Made by a program: the position numbers and the translations under genes
Source: Citrobacter tructae
GTDB lineage: Bacteria; Pseudomonadota; Gammaproteobacteria; Enterobacterales; Enterobacteriaceae
NCBI RefSeq assembly: GCF_004684345.1
Contig: NZ_CP038469.1
Span: 558,001 to 622,000, forward strand
Direction: 5' to 3'
DNA: 64,000 nt
The notes under the pieces: generated by a model
Database searches by the model: none
What the model was told of the DNA's origin: nothing
What the model saw: only the letters and a program-made list of their open reading frames with translations
Shown: positions 54,156 to 63,409 of the stretch, one piece after another
How the letters are laid out: each line of letters opens with the position of its first letter
Numbering within the stretch: position 1 is the first letter of the stretch

Positions 54156-55646
54156 TCATGAGCGATGATGCTTTTTCTGTTTGTTGAGGTAGAGCTGGGC
54201 GTCCGAGGCTTTATAGGCATCATCAATAGTGTCATTAGGTTGCATATTATAAATCCCTGCGGAAAAGCTGATTGATGTATCCGGTGCAATAATCTGTAAG
54301 TTATTGCGAATACGTTCCAGCAAGCGAGGTGTGAGATCAACGGCATAATCGATAAGAATAATACAGAACTCGTCTCCGCCGAGGCGAATAGCATAGTCAC
54401 TTTTGCGAATAGAGGCCTGAATAGCTTTAGCCAGAATGGTGATTATGCGATCGCCTTCCTGATGACCCAGCGTGTCATTAATTTTTTTCAGTTTGTCACA
54501 ATCAATGGCGACAAAGGTTACCAACGATCCCGAATTGACCAGTTGCTGCAAACGCTGTTCGAGCGTTGGCGTTAAAATCTTACGGTTGTAGAGTCCGGTC
54601 ATGGCATCACTGATATTTTCACGCGTGACGTTGTGATACAAACGAAAATGCGTCCTGACCATATTCAGAAGTAGTGCTGTGGCTAACAGGAAGAAGACAA
54701 AAATCTTCCACGATGAGACAATAAAGTACGTGAAATCAAGTGATAGTGTGATGCGTAACCCGCCGGGTATGTCATTAATGTAATGAACATACTGAAACAA
54801 GTCTGTCTCGCTTTGGTGGATAACGATTTTTTTACCTGAGTGGATGTCAGATAAGGTCACGTTAAGGTAACGCCATACAAGGGGACGGTCGTTGGTATAA
54901 AAAATATGCTTTAAATTCTCTTTATTAATATCCACCATGACGACGCCTTTTAGCTTGCCGGAAAAATAGACCGGTGTTAAAAAGCTCATCACTTTTTCTT
55001 GCGTGAGGTCATCTTCGTAAATACTGGAGATGACCGTTCGGCCAGTAAAAATATCGTCAATATCATTCTGGTTAATTCCCAGCGTGCCTTTTTGTAAAAA
55101 AGACCAATGATTCATGGTGAACTGGTAAGAGTTGACCAGATTGTAGAAATAGATGTAGTTGTTTTTTAGATCAATGTAATAACGGAATTTGTATTCCAGC
55201 GTACCTAATCCATGACCGTAATCGACCAACTCACGATTCACGTTTACCGCCTGGTCGAAGGCGGGTAACAGGAAAATGTCATCAAGTTGGTCGATACAGT
55301 TTGAAGAGTGGGTCTGTAAAGTACCGCGCAATGGAAGATAGCGATGACGGGTAAGATTCAGCCCATGTGCGCCGTTAACGCTCTCGAAGGCGTTGCAAAG
55401 CGCTTTCCGTTGCTCAAGTGAAACGGGATCTTTGGGCGATGAAAATTTGCGCATCAGATGGGCTGCGATGCTCTGATTGGTGTACTTGTCATACAAAAAA
55501 GAGGAGTCGGCTTTCTCAATGATATAACGCATATACGCGTTCATTGCCTTGTTGCTGGCAATCAGTTCGTAAATCAGAAAAGAGGATGTCAATACAATAA
55601 CGCTGACGGAGATAAAGTGCCTGAGCGCTTTATGATGCAACTTCAT
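54156..55646 (-). CDS. dgcJ: Membrane diguanylate cyclase DgcJ
   Basis: 496 residues, the family length. Two membrane spans flanking a periplasmic sensor (about residues 35-320) that contains SFLTPVYFSGKLKGVVMVDIN, then DAMTGLYNRK and an intact RLGGDEF active site. Equivalent to YeaJ, linked to temperature-dependent motility control. E. coli has a second GGDEF gene (cdgI) next to it; this region does not, but a paralogue lies at 28673. Confidence 0.95.
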   Translation of the reverse strand: MKLHHKALRHFISVSVIVLTSSFLIYELIASNKAMNAYMRYIIEKADSSFLYDKYTNQSIAAHLMRKFSSPKDPVSLEQRKALCNAFESVNGAHGLNLTRHRYLPLRGTLQTHSSNCIDQLDDIFLLPAFDQAVNVNRELVDYGHGLGTLEYKFRYYIDLKNNYIYFYNLVNSYQFTMNHWSFLQKGTLGINQNDIDDIFTGRTVISSIYEDDLTQEKVMSFLTPVYFSGKLKGVVMVDINKENLKHIFYTNDRPLVWRYLNVTLSDIHSGKKIVIHQSETDLFQYVHYINDIPGGLRITLSLDFTYFIVSSWKIFVFFLLATALLLNMVRTHFRLYHNVTRENISDAMTGLYNRKILTPTLEQRLQQLVNSGSLVTFVAIDCDKLKKINDTLGHQEGDRIITILAKAIQASIRKSDYAIRLGGDEFCIILIDYAVDLTPRLLERIRNNLQIIAPDTSISFSAGIYNMQPNDTIDDAYKASDAQLYLNKQKKHHRS

Positions 55647-55799
55647 AATGAATTACAGCCCATAGGTTAGAGGGGCGAGTTTACCATATGTACAACATTC
55701 GCTCTAACGGAGCGACAGGATAAACCATTGCAAAATGTCAATATCCCGATGAAGCGTAATATAATCAGCCGGAGCACAGGCCCCGGCTGAGATTGTCGC

Positions 55800-57083
55800 T
55801 TAATTACTACTAGTGGTGCTTTGCTTATGAAACAGTTCCCGGAACACCGGATAGATATCATCCTGATCACGGATATGCTGCATAGCAAAGTTCTCAAAGG
55901 TTGATTGCAGATGCTCGTACTCACGCCATAAGGTCTGGTGCGCACGGCGGGTGATTTCGATATAGCTATAATATCGCACCACCGGAAGCAGTTTTTTCGC
56001 CAGAATTTCATGGCACAGTGGCGAGTCATCCGCCCAGTTATCACCGTCCGATGCCTGTGCCGCATAGATATTCCACTGTGCAGGATCGTAGCGATCTTTC
56101 ACCACTTCATCCATCAACTTCAGTGCGCTGGAGACAATGGTTCCCCCAGTTTCCTGAGAGTAGAAGAACTCATGCTCGTCCACCTCTTTTGCCTGGGTAT
56201 GGTGGCGAATATAAACCACTTCGACGTTCTTGTAGGTGCGGCTTAAGAACAGATACAGCAGAATATAAAACCGCTTGGCCATATCTTTGGTCGACTGATC
56301 CATCGAGCCGGAAACGTCCATCAGACAGAACATCACCGCCTGGCTGGAAGGGTCGGGCCGTTTTTCATAATTCTTGTAGCGCAAATCAAAGGTGTCGATA
56401 AACGGGACGCGTTCGATTTTTGCCCGTAGTTCGGCAATCTCTTTGCGTAATCGTTCTTCCTCCAGCAACTGTGCAGGTTCACTTTTGGCGATGGTTTCCA
56501 GGTCGGCTTCAAGCGCATGCAGCTCCCGACGTTTACCCGCCGTCATCGCCGTGCGGCGCGCCAGCGAATTTTGTAGCGATCGCACCACGCTAATATTGGC
56601 AGGCACACCGTTGGAGGTAAATCCTGCCCGGTGCGTTTTGTACTCCGTTAACTGGCGTTGCTGATTTTGCTTCAGATTCGGGAGCGCCAAATCCTCAAAC
56701 AGCAGATCCAAATACTCATCTTTTGAAATCTGAAAGACGAACTCATCCTGGCCTTCTCCATCCTGGCTGGCCTGGCCTTGTCCGCTTCCAGAACCTCCGC
56801 CGCCTCCCTGAGGGCGTTCAATACGGTCGTTCTGCACAAAATGGTCGTTACCCGGATGTACGCGATGGCGCAGACCCCCGCGCCCCTGATGAAACATCGG
56901 TTCGCTAATATCATCGGTCGGGATAGAGACAGACTCGCCGCTATCGACATCAGTCACCGAACGCTTGTTAATGGCCTCGGAGATCGACTGTTTAATTTGC
57001 GATTTATAACGGCGTAAGAAGCGCTGACGGTTTACCGTGCTCTTGTTTTTGCCGTTAAGACGTCGGTCTATGAACCAGGTCAT
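55800..57083 (-). CDS. yeaH: YeaH, DUF444 protein with VWA-like domain
   Basis: 427 residues, the E. coli length. Serine/glycine-rich linker (GGGGSGSGQGQASQ) near residue 95, long charged helices in the middle, then a VWA-type domain with the MIDAS-like DVSGSMDQSTKD near residue 255 and TGGTIVSS. It works with the kinase YeaG in sustained nitrogen starvation and stress in E. coli. It follows yeaG by 109 bases with a REP element between. Confidence 0.96.
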   Translation of the reverse strand: MTWFIDRRLNGKNKSTVNRQRFLRRYKSQIKQSISEAINKRSVTDVDSGESVSIPTDDISEPMFHQGRGGLRHRVHPGNDHFVQNDRIERPQGGGGGSGSGQGQASQDGEGQDEFVFQISKDEYLDLLFEDLALPNLKQNQQRQLTEYKTHRAGFTSNGVPANISVVRSLQNSLARRTAMTAGKRRELHALEADLETIAKSEPAQLLEEERLRKEIAELRAKIERVPFIDTFDLRYKNYEKRPDPSSQAVMFCLMDVSGSMDQSTKDMAKRFYILLYLFLSRTYKNVEVVYIRHHTQAKEVDEHEFFYSQETGGTIVSSALKLMDEVVKDRYDPAQWNIYAAQASDGDNWADDSPLCHEILAKKLLPVVRYYSYIEITRRAHQTLWREYEHLQSTFENFAMQHIRDQDDIYPVFRELFHKQSTTSSN

Positions 57084-57120
57084 ATGCCCCCCGTACTGCC
57101 AACTGTTCGCAGATTCTGTA

Positions 57121-57153
57121 GATGCCGGATGGCGTAAAGCTTATCCGGCCTAC
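57121..57153. repeat. REP palindrome
   Basis: GATGCCGGATGGCG...TTATCCGGCCTAC, typical REP arms between yeaH and yeaG; may protect or terminate the upstream message. Confidence 0.8.
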
Positions 57154-57192
57154 AGAGTATCGTTATAAGCCCGGCAACACCGGGCATGAAAG

Positions 57193-59127
57193 TTAAGACG
57201 ATTTACGTACGCGCAAATACCATTCGCACAGTAAACGCACCTGTTTACGCGTGTAGCCTTTTTCCATCATCCGATCGACAAAGTCGTCGTGTTTTTTCTG
57301 CTCGTCAGTCGAGGTTTTGGCGTTAAACGAAATGACCGGCAACAACTCTTCGGTATTCGAGAACATTTTCTTCTCAATAACCGTGCGCAGTTTTTCGTAA
57401 CTGGTCCAGTTTGGATTACGACCGCTGTTATTCGCTCTGGCGCGCAGAACAAAGTTGACGATCTCGTTACGGAAATCTTTCGGGTTGCTGATACCCGCCG
57501 GTTTTTCAATTTTTTCCAGCTCCGAATTCAGCGACTCGCGATCGAACAGTTGACCAGTATCCGGATCGCGATATTCCTGATCCTGGATCCAGAAATCCGC
57601 ATAGGTGACATAACGGTCAAAAATGTTCTGTCCGTATTCGGAGTAGGATTCCAGATAGGCGGTCTGGATCTCTTTGCCAATAAATTCAGCATATTTCGGG
57701 ATCAGATAGCCTTTCAGGAACTCAAGGTAGCGTTCAGCCTGCTCCTGTGGGAACTGCTCACGCTCGATTTGCTGCTCCAGAACATAGAACAGGTGCACTG
57801 GGTTTGCCGCCACTTCCACATGATCAAAGTTAAACACGCGGGAGAGGATCTTAAACGCAAAGCGCGTCGACAGGCCGTTCATCCCTTCATCAACCCCGGC
57901 GTAATCCCGATACTCCTGGTAAGATTTCGCTTTCGGATCGGTATCCTTCAGGCTTTCGCCATCGTAAACGCGCATCTTCGAGTAGATGCTCGAGTTTTCT
58001 GGCTCTTTCAGACGCGAAAGAATCGTGAAGCGAGAAAGCGTTTCCAGCGTACCGGGTGCGCAAGGCGCGTGAGTCAATTCACTGTGGTTAAGCAATTTCT
58101 CGTAGATCTTGATCTCTTCGGAGATGCGTAAGCAATACGGAACCTTCACGATGTAGACGCGGTCGAGGAAAGCTTCGTTGTTTTTGTTGTTACGGAACGT
58201 CACCCATTCGGATTCGTTCGAGTGAGCAAGAATAATGCCGTTGAACGGCAGGGCAGAAATGCCTTCTGTCCCGTTGTAGTTGCCTTCCTGCGTTGCAGTC
58301 AGCAGAGGATGTAGCACTTTAATCGGTGCTTTAAACATCTCCACAAACTCCATGATCCCCTGATTAGCCCGGCACAGTGCGCCGGAATAGCCGTAGGCAT
58401 CCGGATCGTTCTGGGCGTGGTGTTCGAGTTTGCGAATATCCACTTTCCCGACCAGAGCAGAGATATCCTGGTTGTTCTCATCGCCCGGTTCCGTTTTGGC
58501 GATAGCAATTTGTTCCAGAATAGACGGCCAGACTTTGACCACGCGGAATTTGGTAATATCGCCACCGAAATCATGCAGACGCTTCGCGGCCCATGGCGAC
58601 ATAATCGTGCCAAGATAGCGGCGAGGGATCCCGTACTCTTTCTCCAGGATCTGCGCATCTTCCTGAGGGTTGAACAGGCATAACGGATGATCGTTAACCG
58701 GGCTGCGTTCACCGTTGGCGCTCAGGACATAAATCGGTACTCTTTGCATCAGCGATTTCAGTCGCTCAGCGAGAGATGATTTTCCTCCCCCTACAGGCCC
58801 CAGCAGATACAGGATCTGCTTCTTCTCTTCCAGCCCCTGAGCCGCGTGTTTCAGATAAGAGACAATCTGTTCAATCGCGTCTTCCATGCCATAAAACTCT
58901 TCAAATGCGGGATAACGAGCAATTACCCGGTTTGAAAAAAGTCGAGAAAGTCGAGGTTCATGGGCAGTATCGACCATGACAGGCTCACCAATAGCCATTA
59001 ATAGCCGCTCTGCCGCGTTGGCATAAGCACTGCGATCTTGCCGACAAGTGGTAAGAAACTCCTGCAGCGTGAACTCTTCGTCCTTGGCCGCTTCATAACG
59101 CTGGCGATAGTGATCGAATATATTCAT
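57193..59127 (-). CDS. yeaG: PrkA-type serine protein kinase YeaG
   Basis: 644 residues. N-terminal AAA-type ATPase with Walker A LLGPVGGGKSSLAE near residue 110 and SNESEWVTF sensor region; the C-terminal PrkA domain begins around residue 390. Phosphorylates itself and proteins in nitrogen starvation and stationary phase in E. coli. A sigma-54 promoter lies about 105 bases upstream, consistent with NtrC-controlled yeaGH. Confidence 0.96.
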   Translation of the reverse strand: MNIFDHYRQRYEAAKDEEFTLQEFLTTCRQDRSAYANAAERLLMAIGEPVMVDTAHEPRLSRLFSNRVIARYPAFEEFYGMEDAIEQIVSYLKHAAQGLEEKKQILYLLGPVGGGKSSLAERLKSLMQRVPIYVLSANGERSPVNDHPLCLFNPQEDAQILEKEYGIPRRYLGTIMSPWAAKRLHDFGGDITKFRVVKVWPSILEQIAIAKTEPGDENNQDISALVGKVDIRKLEHHAQNDPDAYGYSGALCRANQGIMEFVEMFKAPIKVLHPLLTATQEGNYNGTEGISALPFNGIILAHSNESEWVTFRNNKNNEAFLDRVYIVKVPYCLRISEEIKIYEKLLNHSELTHAPCAPGTLETLSRFTILSRLKEPENSSIYSKMRVYDGESLKDTDPKAKSYQEYRDYAGVDEGMNGLSTRFAFKILSRVFNFDHVEVAANPVHLFYVLEQQIEREQFPQEQAERYLEFLKGYLIPKYAEFIGKEIQTAYLESYSEYGQNIFDRYVTYADFWIQDQEYRDPDTGQLFDRESLNSELEKIEKPAGISNPKDFRNEIVNFVLRARANNSGRNPNWTSYEKLRTVIEKKMFSNTEELLPVISFNAKTSTDEQKKHDDFVDRMMEKGYTRKQVRLLCEWYLRVRKSS

Positions 59128-59230
59128 GGTATGCCGTCCTTTCGTTTTTTAGCACATGTTAAGAGCCGTTCATATGAATAGTAGAGGCCCCTGAAGAGGT
59201 AAACTGAACGACGTCGCTGCTGAAGAAATA

Positions 59231-59246
59231 AGCAACTCTCATGCCA
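59231..59246 (-). promoter_or_regulatory. Sigma-54 promoter of yeaGH
   Basis: Minus strand TGGCATGAGAGTTGCT fits TGGCAC-N5-TTGCW with a single mismatch, and GG/GC doublets are ten bases apart. Its 3' end is about 104 bases upstream of the yeaG start. Confidence 0.85.
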
Positions 59247-59560
59247 TTTCGATGGTCAGGAGATCAACGTATTCGGTGATACACCTTCTAAAATTAAGCG
59301 TAGATGGCATTTGCAAAACTTGCCTGCGTGCGCAAATGAATTTCAATGGCATATCAATAACTCATCGGCAAAAAATAGACATCTTATGTAAAGAAATGGG
59401 GAGGGATTCATGCATTGTTCATCAGGATGCAAGCAAAATGTCATCACTCGCTGAGAAATTAGTGGGTTACATTATGGAGCGAATACGTAAAATAGTTGGG
59501 CTATCACGCAATGACGGTTACACTTTGAGTGCTTTACATTTGAATAAGGAATTATGGATT
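59247..59560. other. yeaG-mipA intergenic region
   Basis: Holds the upstream control regions of yeaGH and mipA. The frame of mipA is open back to 59252, but that extension has no family similarity, so it is treated as non-coding. Confidence 0.6.
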
Positions 59561-60307
59561 GTGACCAAACTCAAACTTCTGGCACTTGGCGTGCTTATTG
59601 CCACCTCTTCCAGCGTAGCACAAGCAGAAAGCAACCTGACGCTGGGCGCTGGCGTTGGTGTGGTTGAGAACGCTTATAAACAATACGATAATGACGTTTA
59701 TCCGGTACCTGTTGTGACCTATGACAGCGAGAACTTCTGGTTCCGTGGTCTGGGTGGCGGTTACTATCTGTGGAATGACAACACCGATAAACTGTCTGTC
59801 ATGGCCTACTGGTCTCCGATGTATTTTAAACCGGGCGACAGCGATAACAGCCAACTGCGTCGTCTTGATAAACGTAAGAGCACCATGATGGCCGGTCTGT
59901 CTTACGTCCACAATACGCAATACGGCTTCTTGCGTACCAGCCTTGCCGGAGACGCGCTGGACAACAGCAATGGCATTGTCTGGGATCTGGCGTGGTTGTA
60001 CCGCTACACCAACGGTGGCCTGACATTGACGCCGGGGATCGGCGTAGAGTGGAACAGCGAAAACCAAAACGAATACTACTATGGTGTATCGCACCACGAG
60101 TCTTCTCGCAGCGGTCTGCGCAGCTACGATCCAAATAGCAGCTGGAGCCCGTACCTTGAACTTAGCGCAAACTACAACTTCCTTGGTGACTGGAGTGTGT
60201 ACGCGACCGCACGTTATACCCACCTGTCTGATGAAGTAACCGACAGCCCGATGGTGGACAAATCCTGGACGGGTCTGCTTTCTACGGGTATTACCTATAA
60301 GTTCTGA
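59561..60307 (+). CDS. mipA: MltA-interacting outer-membrane protein MipA
   Basis: 248 residues from a GTG start, family length. Signal peptide VTKLKLLALGVLIATSSSVAQA, then an outer-membrane beta barrel of the OmpV family with GLGGGYYLWNDNTDKLSV and a C-terminal TGITYKF ending in Phe. In E. coli it scaffolds the lytic transglycosylase MltA and PBP1B. Confidence 0.96.
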   Translation: MTKLKLLALGVLIATSSSVAQAESNLTLGAGVGVVENAYKQYDNDVYPVPVVTYDSENFWFRGLGGGYYLWNDNTDKLSVMAYWSPMYFKPGDSDNSQLRRLDKRKSTMMAGLSYVHNTQYGFLRTSLAGDALDNSNGIVWDLAWLYRYTNGGLTLTPGIGVEWNSENQNEYYYGVSHHESSRSGLRSYDPNSSWSPYLELSANYNFLGDWSVYATARYTHLSDEVTDSPMVDKSWTGLLSTGITYKF

Positions 60308-60341
60308 TTTCGCTAAACGATGAACAGATAATTACATTAGT

Positions 60342-60371
60342 CCCGCAGAAATGCGGGCTTTTTATTTTTTT
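60342..60371 (+). terminator. Terminator after mipA
   Basis: CCCGCA / TGCGGG hairpin followed by T-rich CTTTTTATTTTTTT. Confidence 0.85.
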
Positions 60372-60696
60372 ATCTTATATACGGCATCCTTCAACCTGCC
60401 TTGGTGCTGGCTACGTTCACTCACCCGAATCACTTACCAGAGTAAGCTCATAGGCATTCACTTTCGTGCCGCCTTGATGCAATTTGAATGATTTAGTGTA
60501 TATACCTGGTTTTGATAACGTGTTTTTCTATTTTATTTAACGATGAAAGTTAACTTTTATTCGAAAGTGACTTAATAAATTTATTTTAGATTTTTAGGTA
60601 ATTATCTGAAAAATAGAATTGACATTAAATATTGAATTGCAGATATTACTCAACTCTTAAAATACAGCGAAGAAAATTATTCGCATCGGATATTTA
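60372..60696. other. AT-rich intergenic region upstream of a small lipoprotein gene
   Basis: 325 bases with no gene; strongly AT-rich in the last 150 bases, of the kind silenced by H-NS. Must contain the promoter of the following pair. Confidence 0.5.
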
Positions 60697-60939
60697 ATGA
60701 AAAAGTTAATTATGATAGCTCTAATGGGCGGGCTCCTGGCCGGGTGCTCCACGGAAGCCTCCCGCATGAATGACTGCCAAAACAAGGGGATTAGCCGCGA
60801 CGCGTGCTATATCGCGGAACAAAACCGCCAGGCAACCATCAACGCCTCAGCGGAAAAGCAGGCTATGGAAAACGCACAAAGCCTGTATAACACTGATGAC
60901 GGTAACACCCACCATCACAAAAAGCATAACAACGATTAA
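60697..60939 (+). CDS. Small lipoprotein of unknown function
   Basis: 80 residues. Lipobox GGLLAGC places the lipidated Cys at residue 17. The mature chain is hydrophilic with two more cysteines (NDCQNKG, DACYIAEQ) and ends in a His-rich tail THHHKKHNND that could bind metal. It is followed ten bases later by another exported protein. Not recognised. Confidence 0.8.
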   Translation: MKKLIMIALMGGLLAGCSTEASRMNDCQNKGISRDACYIAEQNRQATINASAEKQAMENAQSLYNTDDGNTHHHKKHNND

Positions 60940-60949
60940 GGTCTTGCCG

Positions 60950-61300
60950 ATGAAAAAATACATCATTATCGCCGTATTGGTAGCATCATCTGCTGCGCCT
61001 GCTTATGCCATCAGCGAGGCTTACCGCCAGCAGCTAGAACATGAACATAAAACGATGGTCAGCGAAGCCAGTGCGCCCGTTCATGCCAGCAGCGCTAAAT
61101 CTGTACATGTGAAAAAAATGGGTATTGATTTCAAACGTGGTGCTGATGGAATTGCATATATTAATGGCAAACCTGCATCAAATGATGAGAATACCGCTAC
61201 TGCACAAACTTATAGTGCGGGTTTAATTACTGTTATTATGTATAAAAATGGTAAAATTGAAGCAATGCAAGAGGGTAAATATTTAGGTCGCTTAAAATAA
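60950..61300 (+). CDS. Small exported protein of unknown function
   Basis: 116 residues. Signal peptide MKKYIIIAVLVASSAAPAYA; mature start ISEAYRQQLEHEHKTM, no cysteines, and a C-terminal beta-rich part (GIDFKRGADGIAYINGKPA, VIMYKNGKIEAMQ). Likely periplasmic partner of the preceding lipoprotein, with which it forms a two-gene unit. Family not recognised. Confidence 0.8.
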   Translation: MKKYIIIAVLVASSAAPAYAISEAYRQQLEHEHKTMVSEASAPVHASSAKSVHVKKMGIDFKRGADGIAYINGKPASNDENTATAQTYSAGLITVIMYKNGKIEAMQEGKYLGRLK

Positions 61301-61335
61301 TCCCAATACTGATGATAGGTTATGTTTTATTTAAG

Positions 61336-61365
61336 CCCGAAGACATCCTATCTTCGGGATTTTTA
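61336..61365 (+). terminator. Terminator of the two-gene unit
   Basis: CCCGAAGA / TCTTCGGG hairpin followed by ATTTTTATTT. Confidence 0.85.
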
Positions 61366-61515
61366 TTTAGTATTTTCAATGTCTTTTAATTATTTACGTC
61401 CCTCTTCATATTCCAGTTCAATATCTGCAAGACAGAGATGGTGCATTTTGTGCACCGTCATGGAGCGATGCCCGTTTCTTTGCGCTATTGTGGTGCGTAA
61501 AGACAGGAGGGGACG

Positions 61516-62370
61516 ATGACAGACAAGCAGGTGGTTTTTGCAAAACAGGTAATGCTCCCGGCTATCGGGCAGGGAACGTGGTACATGGGCGAGAATGCCA
61601 GTCGCCGTCATGATGAAGTGGCCGCGCTGCAGGCGGGGTTGGATCTTGGTTTACGACTTATTGATACCGCAGAAATGTACGCTGATGGTGCAGCGGAAGA
61701 GATCGTTGGCGAGGCGTTGTTGGGACGTCGCGATGACGCTTTTCTGGTGTCAAAAGTTTATCCCTGGAATGCCGGAGGCCAGAAAGCTATCGCGGCCTGC
61801 GAAGCGAGTCTGCGGCGACTGAAAACCGATTATCTGGATCTCTACTTGTTGCACTGGTCGGGTAATTACTCGTTTGCAGAAACGGTTGAGGCGATGGAAA
61901 CGCTGATCGGCCAGGGGAAAATCCGTCACTGGGGGGTATCTAACCTCGACTACGATGATATGCAGGCACTATGGCAGGTGGCGGGGGGCCAACAGTGTGC
62001 AACTAACCAGGTGCTCTATCATTTGGCATCACGCGGCATTGAATATGATTTACTGCCATGGTGTCAGCAGCAACAGATGCCAGTCATGGCCTACAGTCCA
62101 CTGGCCCAGGCTGGACGTTTATGCAGTGATTTGCTTAGCAATGCGCTGGTGAGTGAGATCGCGCTTGCGCACAATGCCAGCGCCGCACAGATTTTGCTGG
62201 CGTGGGCCATTCGCCAACCGGGGGTAATAGCCATTCCGAAGGCGGCAAGCATCGTACACGTTGAGCAGAACGCTGCTGCGTTGGATATCACGCTCTCGTT
62301 CAGCGAGCTGGAACAGCTAGATAAGGCTTTTCCCGCCCCGCAGAGTAAAACGATGCTGGATATGGCGTGA
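61516..62370 (+). CDS. yeaE: Aldo-keto reductase YeaE (methylglyoxal reductase)
   Basis: 284 residues, AKR TIM barrel. Catalytic Asp/Tyr in DTAEMYADGAAEE, Lys in FLVSKVYPW, His in LYLLHWSGN; NADPH region IPKAASIVHVEQN. Start preceded by ACAGGAGGGG. Reduces methylglyoxal and other aldehydes in E. coli. Confidence 0.96.
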   Translation: MTDKQVVFAKQVMLPAIGQGTWYMGENASRRHDEVAALQAGLDLGLRLIDTAEMYADGAAEEIVGEALLGRRDDAFLVSKVYPWNAGGQKAIAACEASLRRLKTDYLDLYLLHWSGNYSFAETVEAMETLIGQGKIRHWGVSNLDYDDMQALWQVAGGQQCATNQVLYHLASRGIEYDLLPWCQQQQMPVMAYSPLAQAGRLCSDLLSNALVSEIALAHNASAAQILLAWAIRQPGVIAIPKAASIVHVEQNAAALDITLSFSELEQLDKAFPAPQSKTMLDMA

Positions 62371-62379
62371 TGTTACGTA

Positions 62380-62420
62380 TTTTATCAGGCTTACGAAATG
62401 TGCCTGTAGGCCTGATAAAA
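62380..62420. repeat. REP-like inverted repeat
   Basis: TTTTATCAGGC / GCCTGATAAAA arms around a variable middle, between the convergent yeaE and yeaD genes. Confidence 0.65.
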
Positions 62421-62451
62421 CACCCGTCGCCATCAGGCAACGGGCAAAATC

Positions 62452-63336
62452 TTAACGCTTAGCAACACGAATCGTTTGCGCCAGGCGAGAAGGTTTCTCT
62501 TCAGTGGTTTTCTGCGGCACGGTCGCGTAAGCGGTTTCTACGCACACAAACGTTTTGTACCCATCATCCGGCATGTCGCCCATGCTGACAGACAGAGCCG
62601 GGCCTGGGTTCCAGCCAACAACATTCAGATGATGATGGTGCACGACGTCGATATTGCGATTCAGCGAACCGTCATGGATGACGCTGCACGCTTCCGGGTT
62701 CAGATACACGCGGTCGGTACGATCCGGGAAGGTCTGGATACCGTCGGCCAGGACATCCTCTTTCGCATCGTTAACTTTATCGATCAGACGGTCGCCAAGA
62801 CCACTCACTTTCACTGCCGCGATGTCACCGACGTTAAAATAGGTATGCAGCGCAGAGGTGGTTTCGAATTCACCGTGGGCTTCCAGTTCGATTTCGCAGG
62901 TAGCGCCCACTTTGAAGCGCGCTAGCAGCGTAAACTCATGCGGCCAAAGCTGACGCGTTTCAGCATTACTCAGCAGTTCAAACGTCAGCACCACACCGTT
63001 GTCGTCTTCGTTGTGCGCTTTCAGCTTCCACGGCAGGTTACGGGCAAATCCGTGAGACGGCAGGCCTGGCTGAGCGGCAGGGCCAAACCACGGCCAGCAA
63101 ATCGGTACGCCGCCGCGCAGCGCCACACCCGTTTTAAACGGCGTATTGTTACTTAACCACAGGACTTCTTCTTCGCCGGTGGGTTTCCAGGAAAGAAGAT
63201 GTGCGCCCTGTAGTGCAAAAGAGGCTTTAACCTGCGGGTGATCAACAACCACAATCTCAAGCTCATCAAGCTGACGGCGGGAGAGGACAGGGGTAATGTG
63301 TTCGATTGTCGGAAGTGCAAAAATTTTATTAATCAT
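62452..63336 (-). CDS. yeaD: Glucose-6-phosphate 1-epimerase YeaD
   Basis: 294 residues, aldose-1-epimerase-like family (apospory-type). Catalytic-type His in SALHTYFNVGD and Glu in FVCVETAYA; GGVPICWPWFGP conserved. Start MINKIFALP matches E. coli; the frame is open eight codons upstream. Follows gapA in the same direction. Confidence 0.95.
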   Translation of the reverse strand: MINKIFALPTIEHITPVLSRRQLDELEIVVVDHPQVKASFALQGAHLLSWKPTGEEEVLWLSNNTPFKTGVALRGGVPICWPWFGPAAQPGLPSHGFARNLPWKLKAHNEDDNGVVLTFELLSNAETRQLWPHEFTLLARFKVGATCEIELEAHGEFETTSALHTYFNVGDIAAVKVSGLGDRLIDKVNDAKEDVLADGIQTFPDRTDRVYLNPEACSVIHDGSLNRNIDVVHHHHLNVVGWNPGPALSVSMGDMPDDGYKTFVCVETAYATVPQKTTEEKPSRLAQTIRVAKR

Positions 63337-63365
63337 TACGCAATCCTTTATTTTGAGCAAAAAAA

Positions 63366-63387
63366 AGAGCGACCGAAGTCGCTCTTA
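63366..63387 (-). terminator. gapA terminator
   Basis: AGAGCGAC / GTCGCTCT stem with a run of eight T on the minus strand, 24 bases past the gapA stop. Confidence 0.85.
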
Positions 63388-63409
63388 CAGATTACTGTTT
63401 CATCTCAAC

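Noticed and set aside
59252..59560. N-terminal extension of the mipA frame
   Set aside because: Would add about 103 residues before a clear signal peptide; it lacks similarity to MipA proteins.
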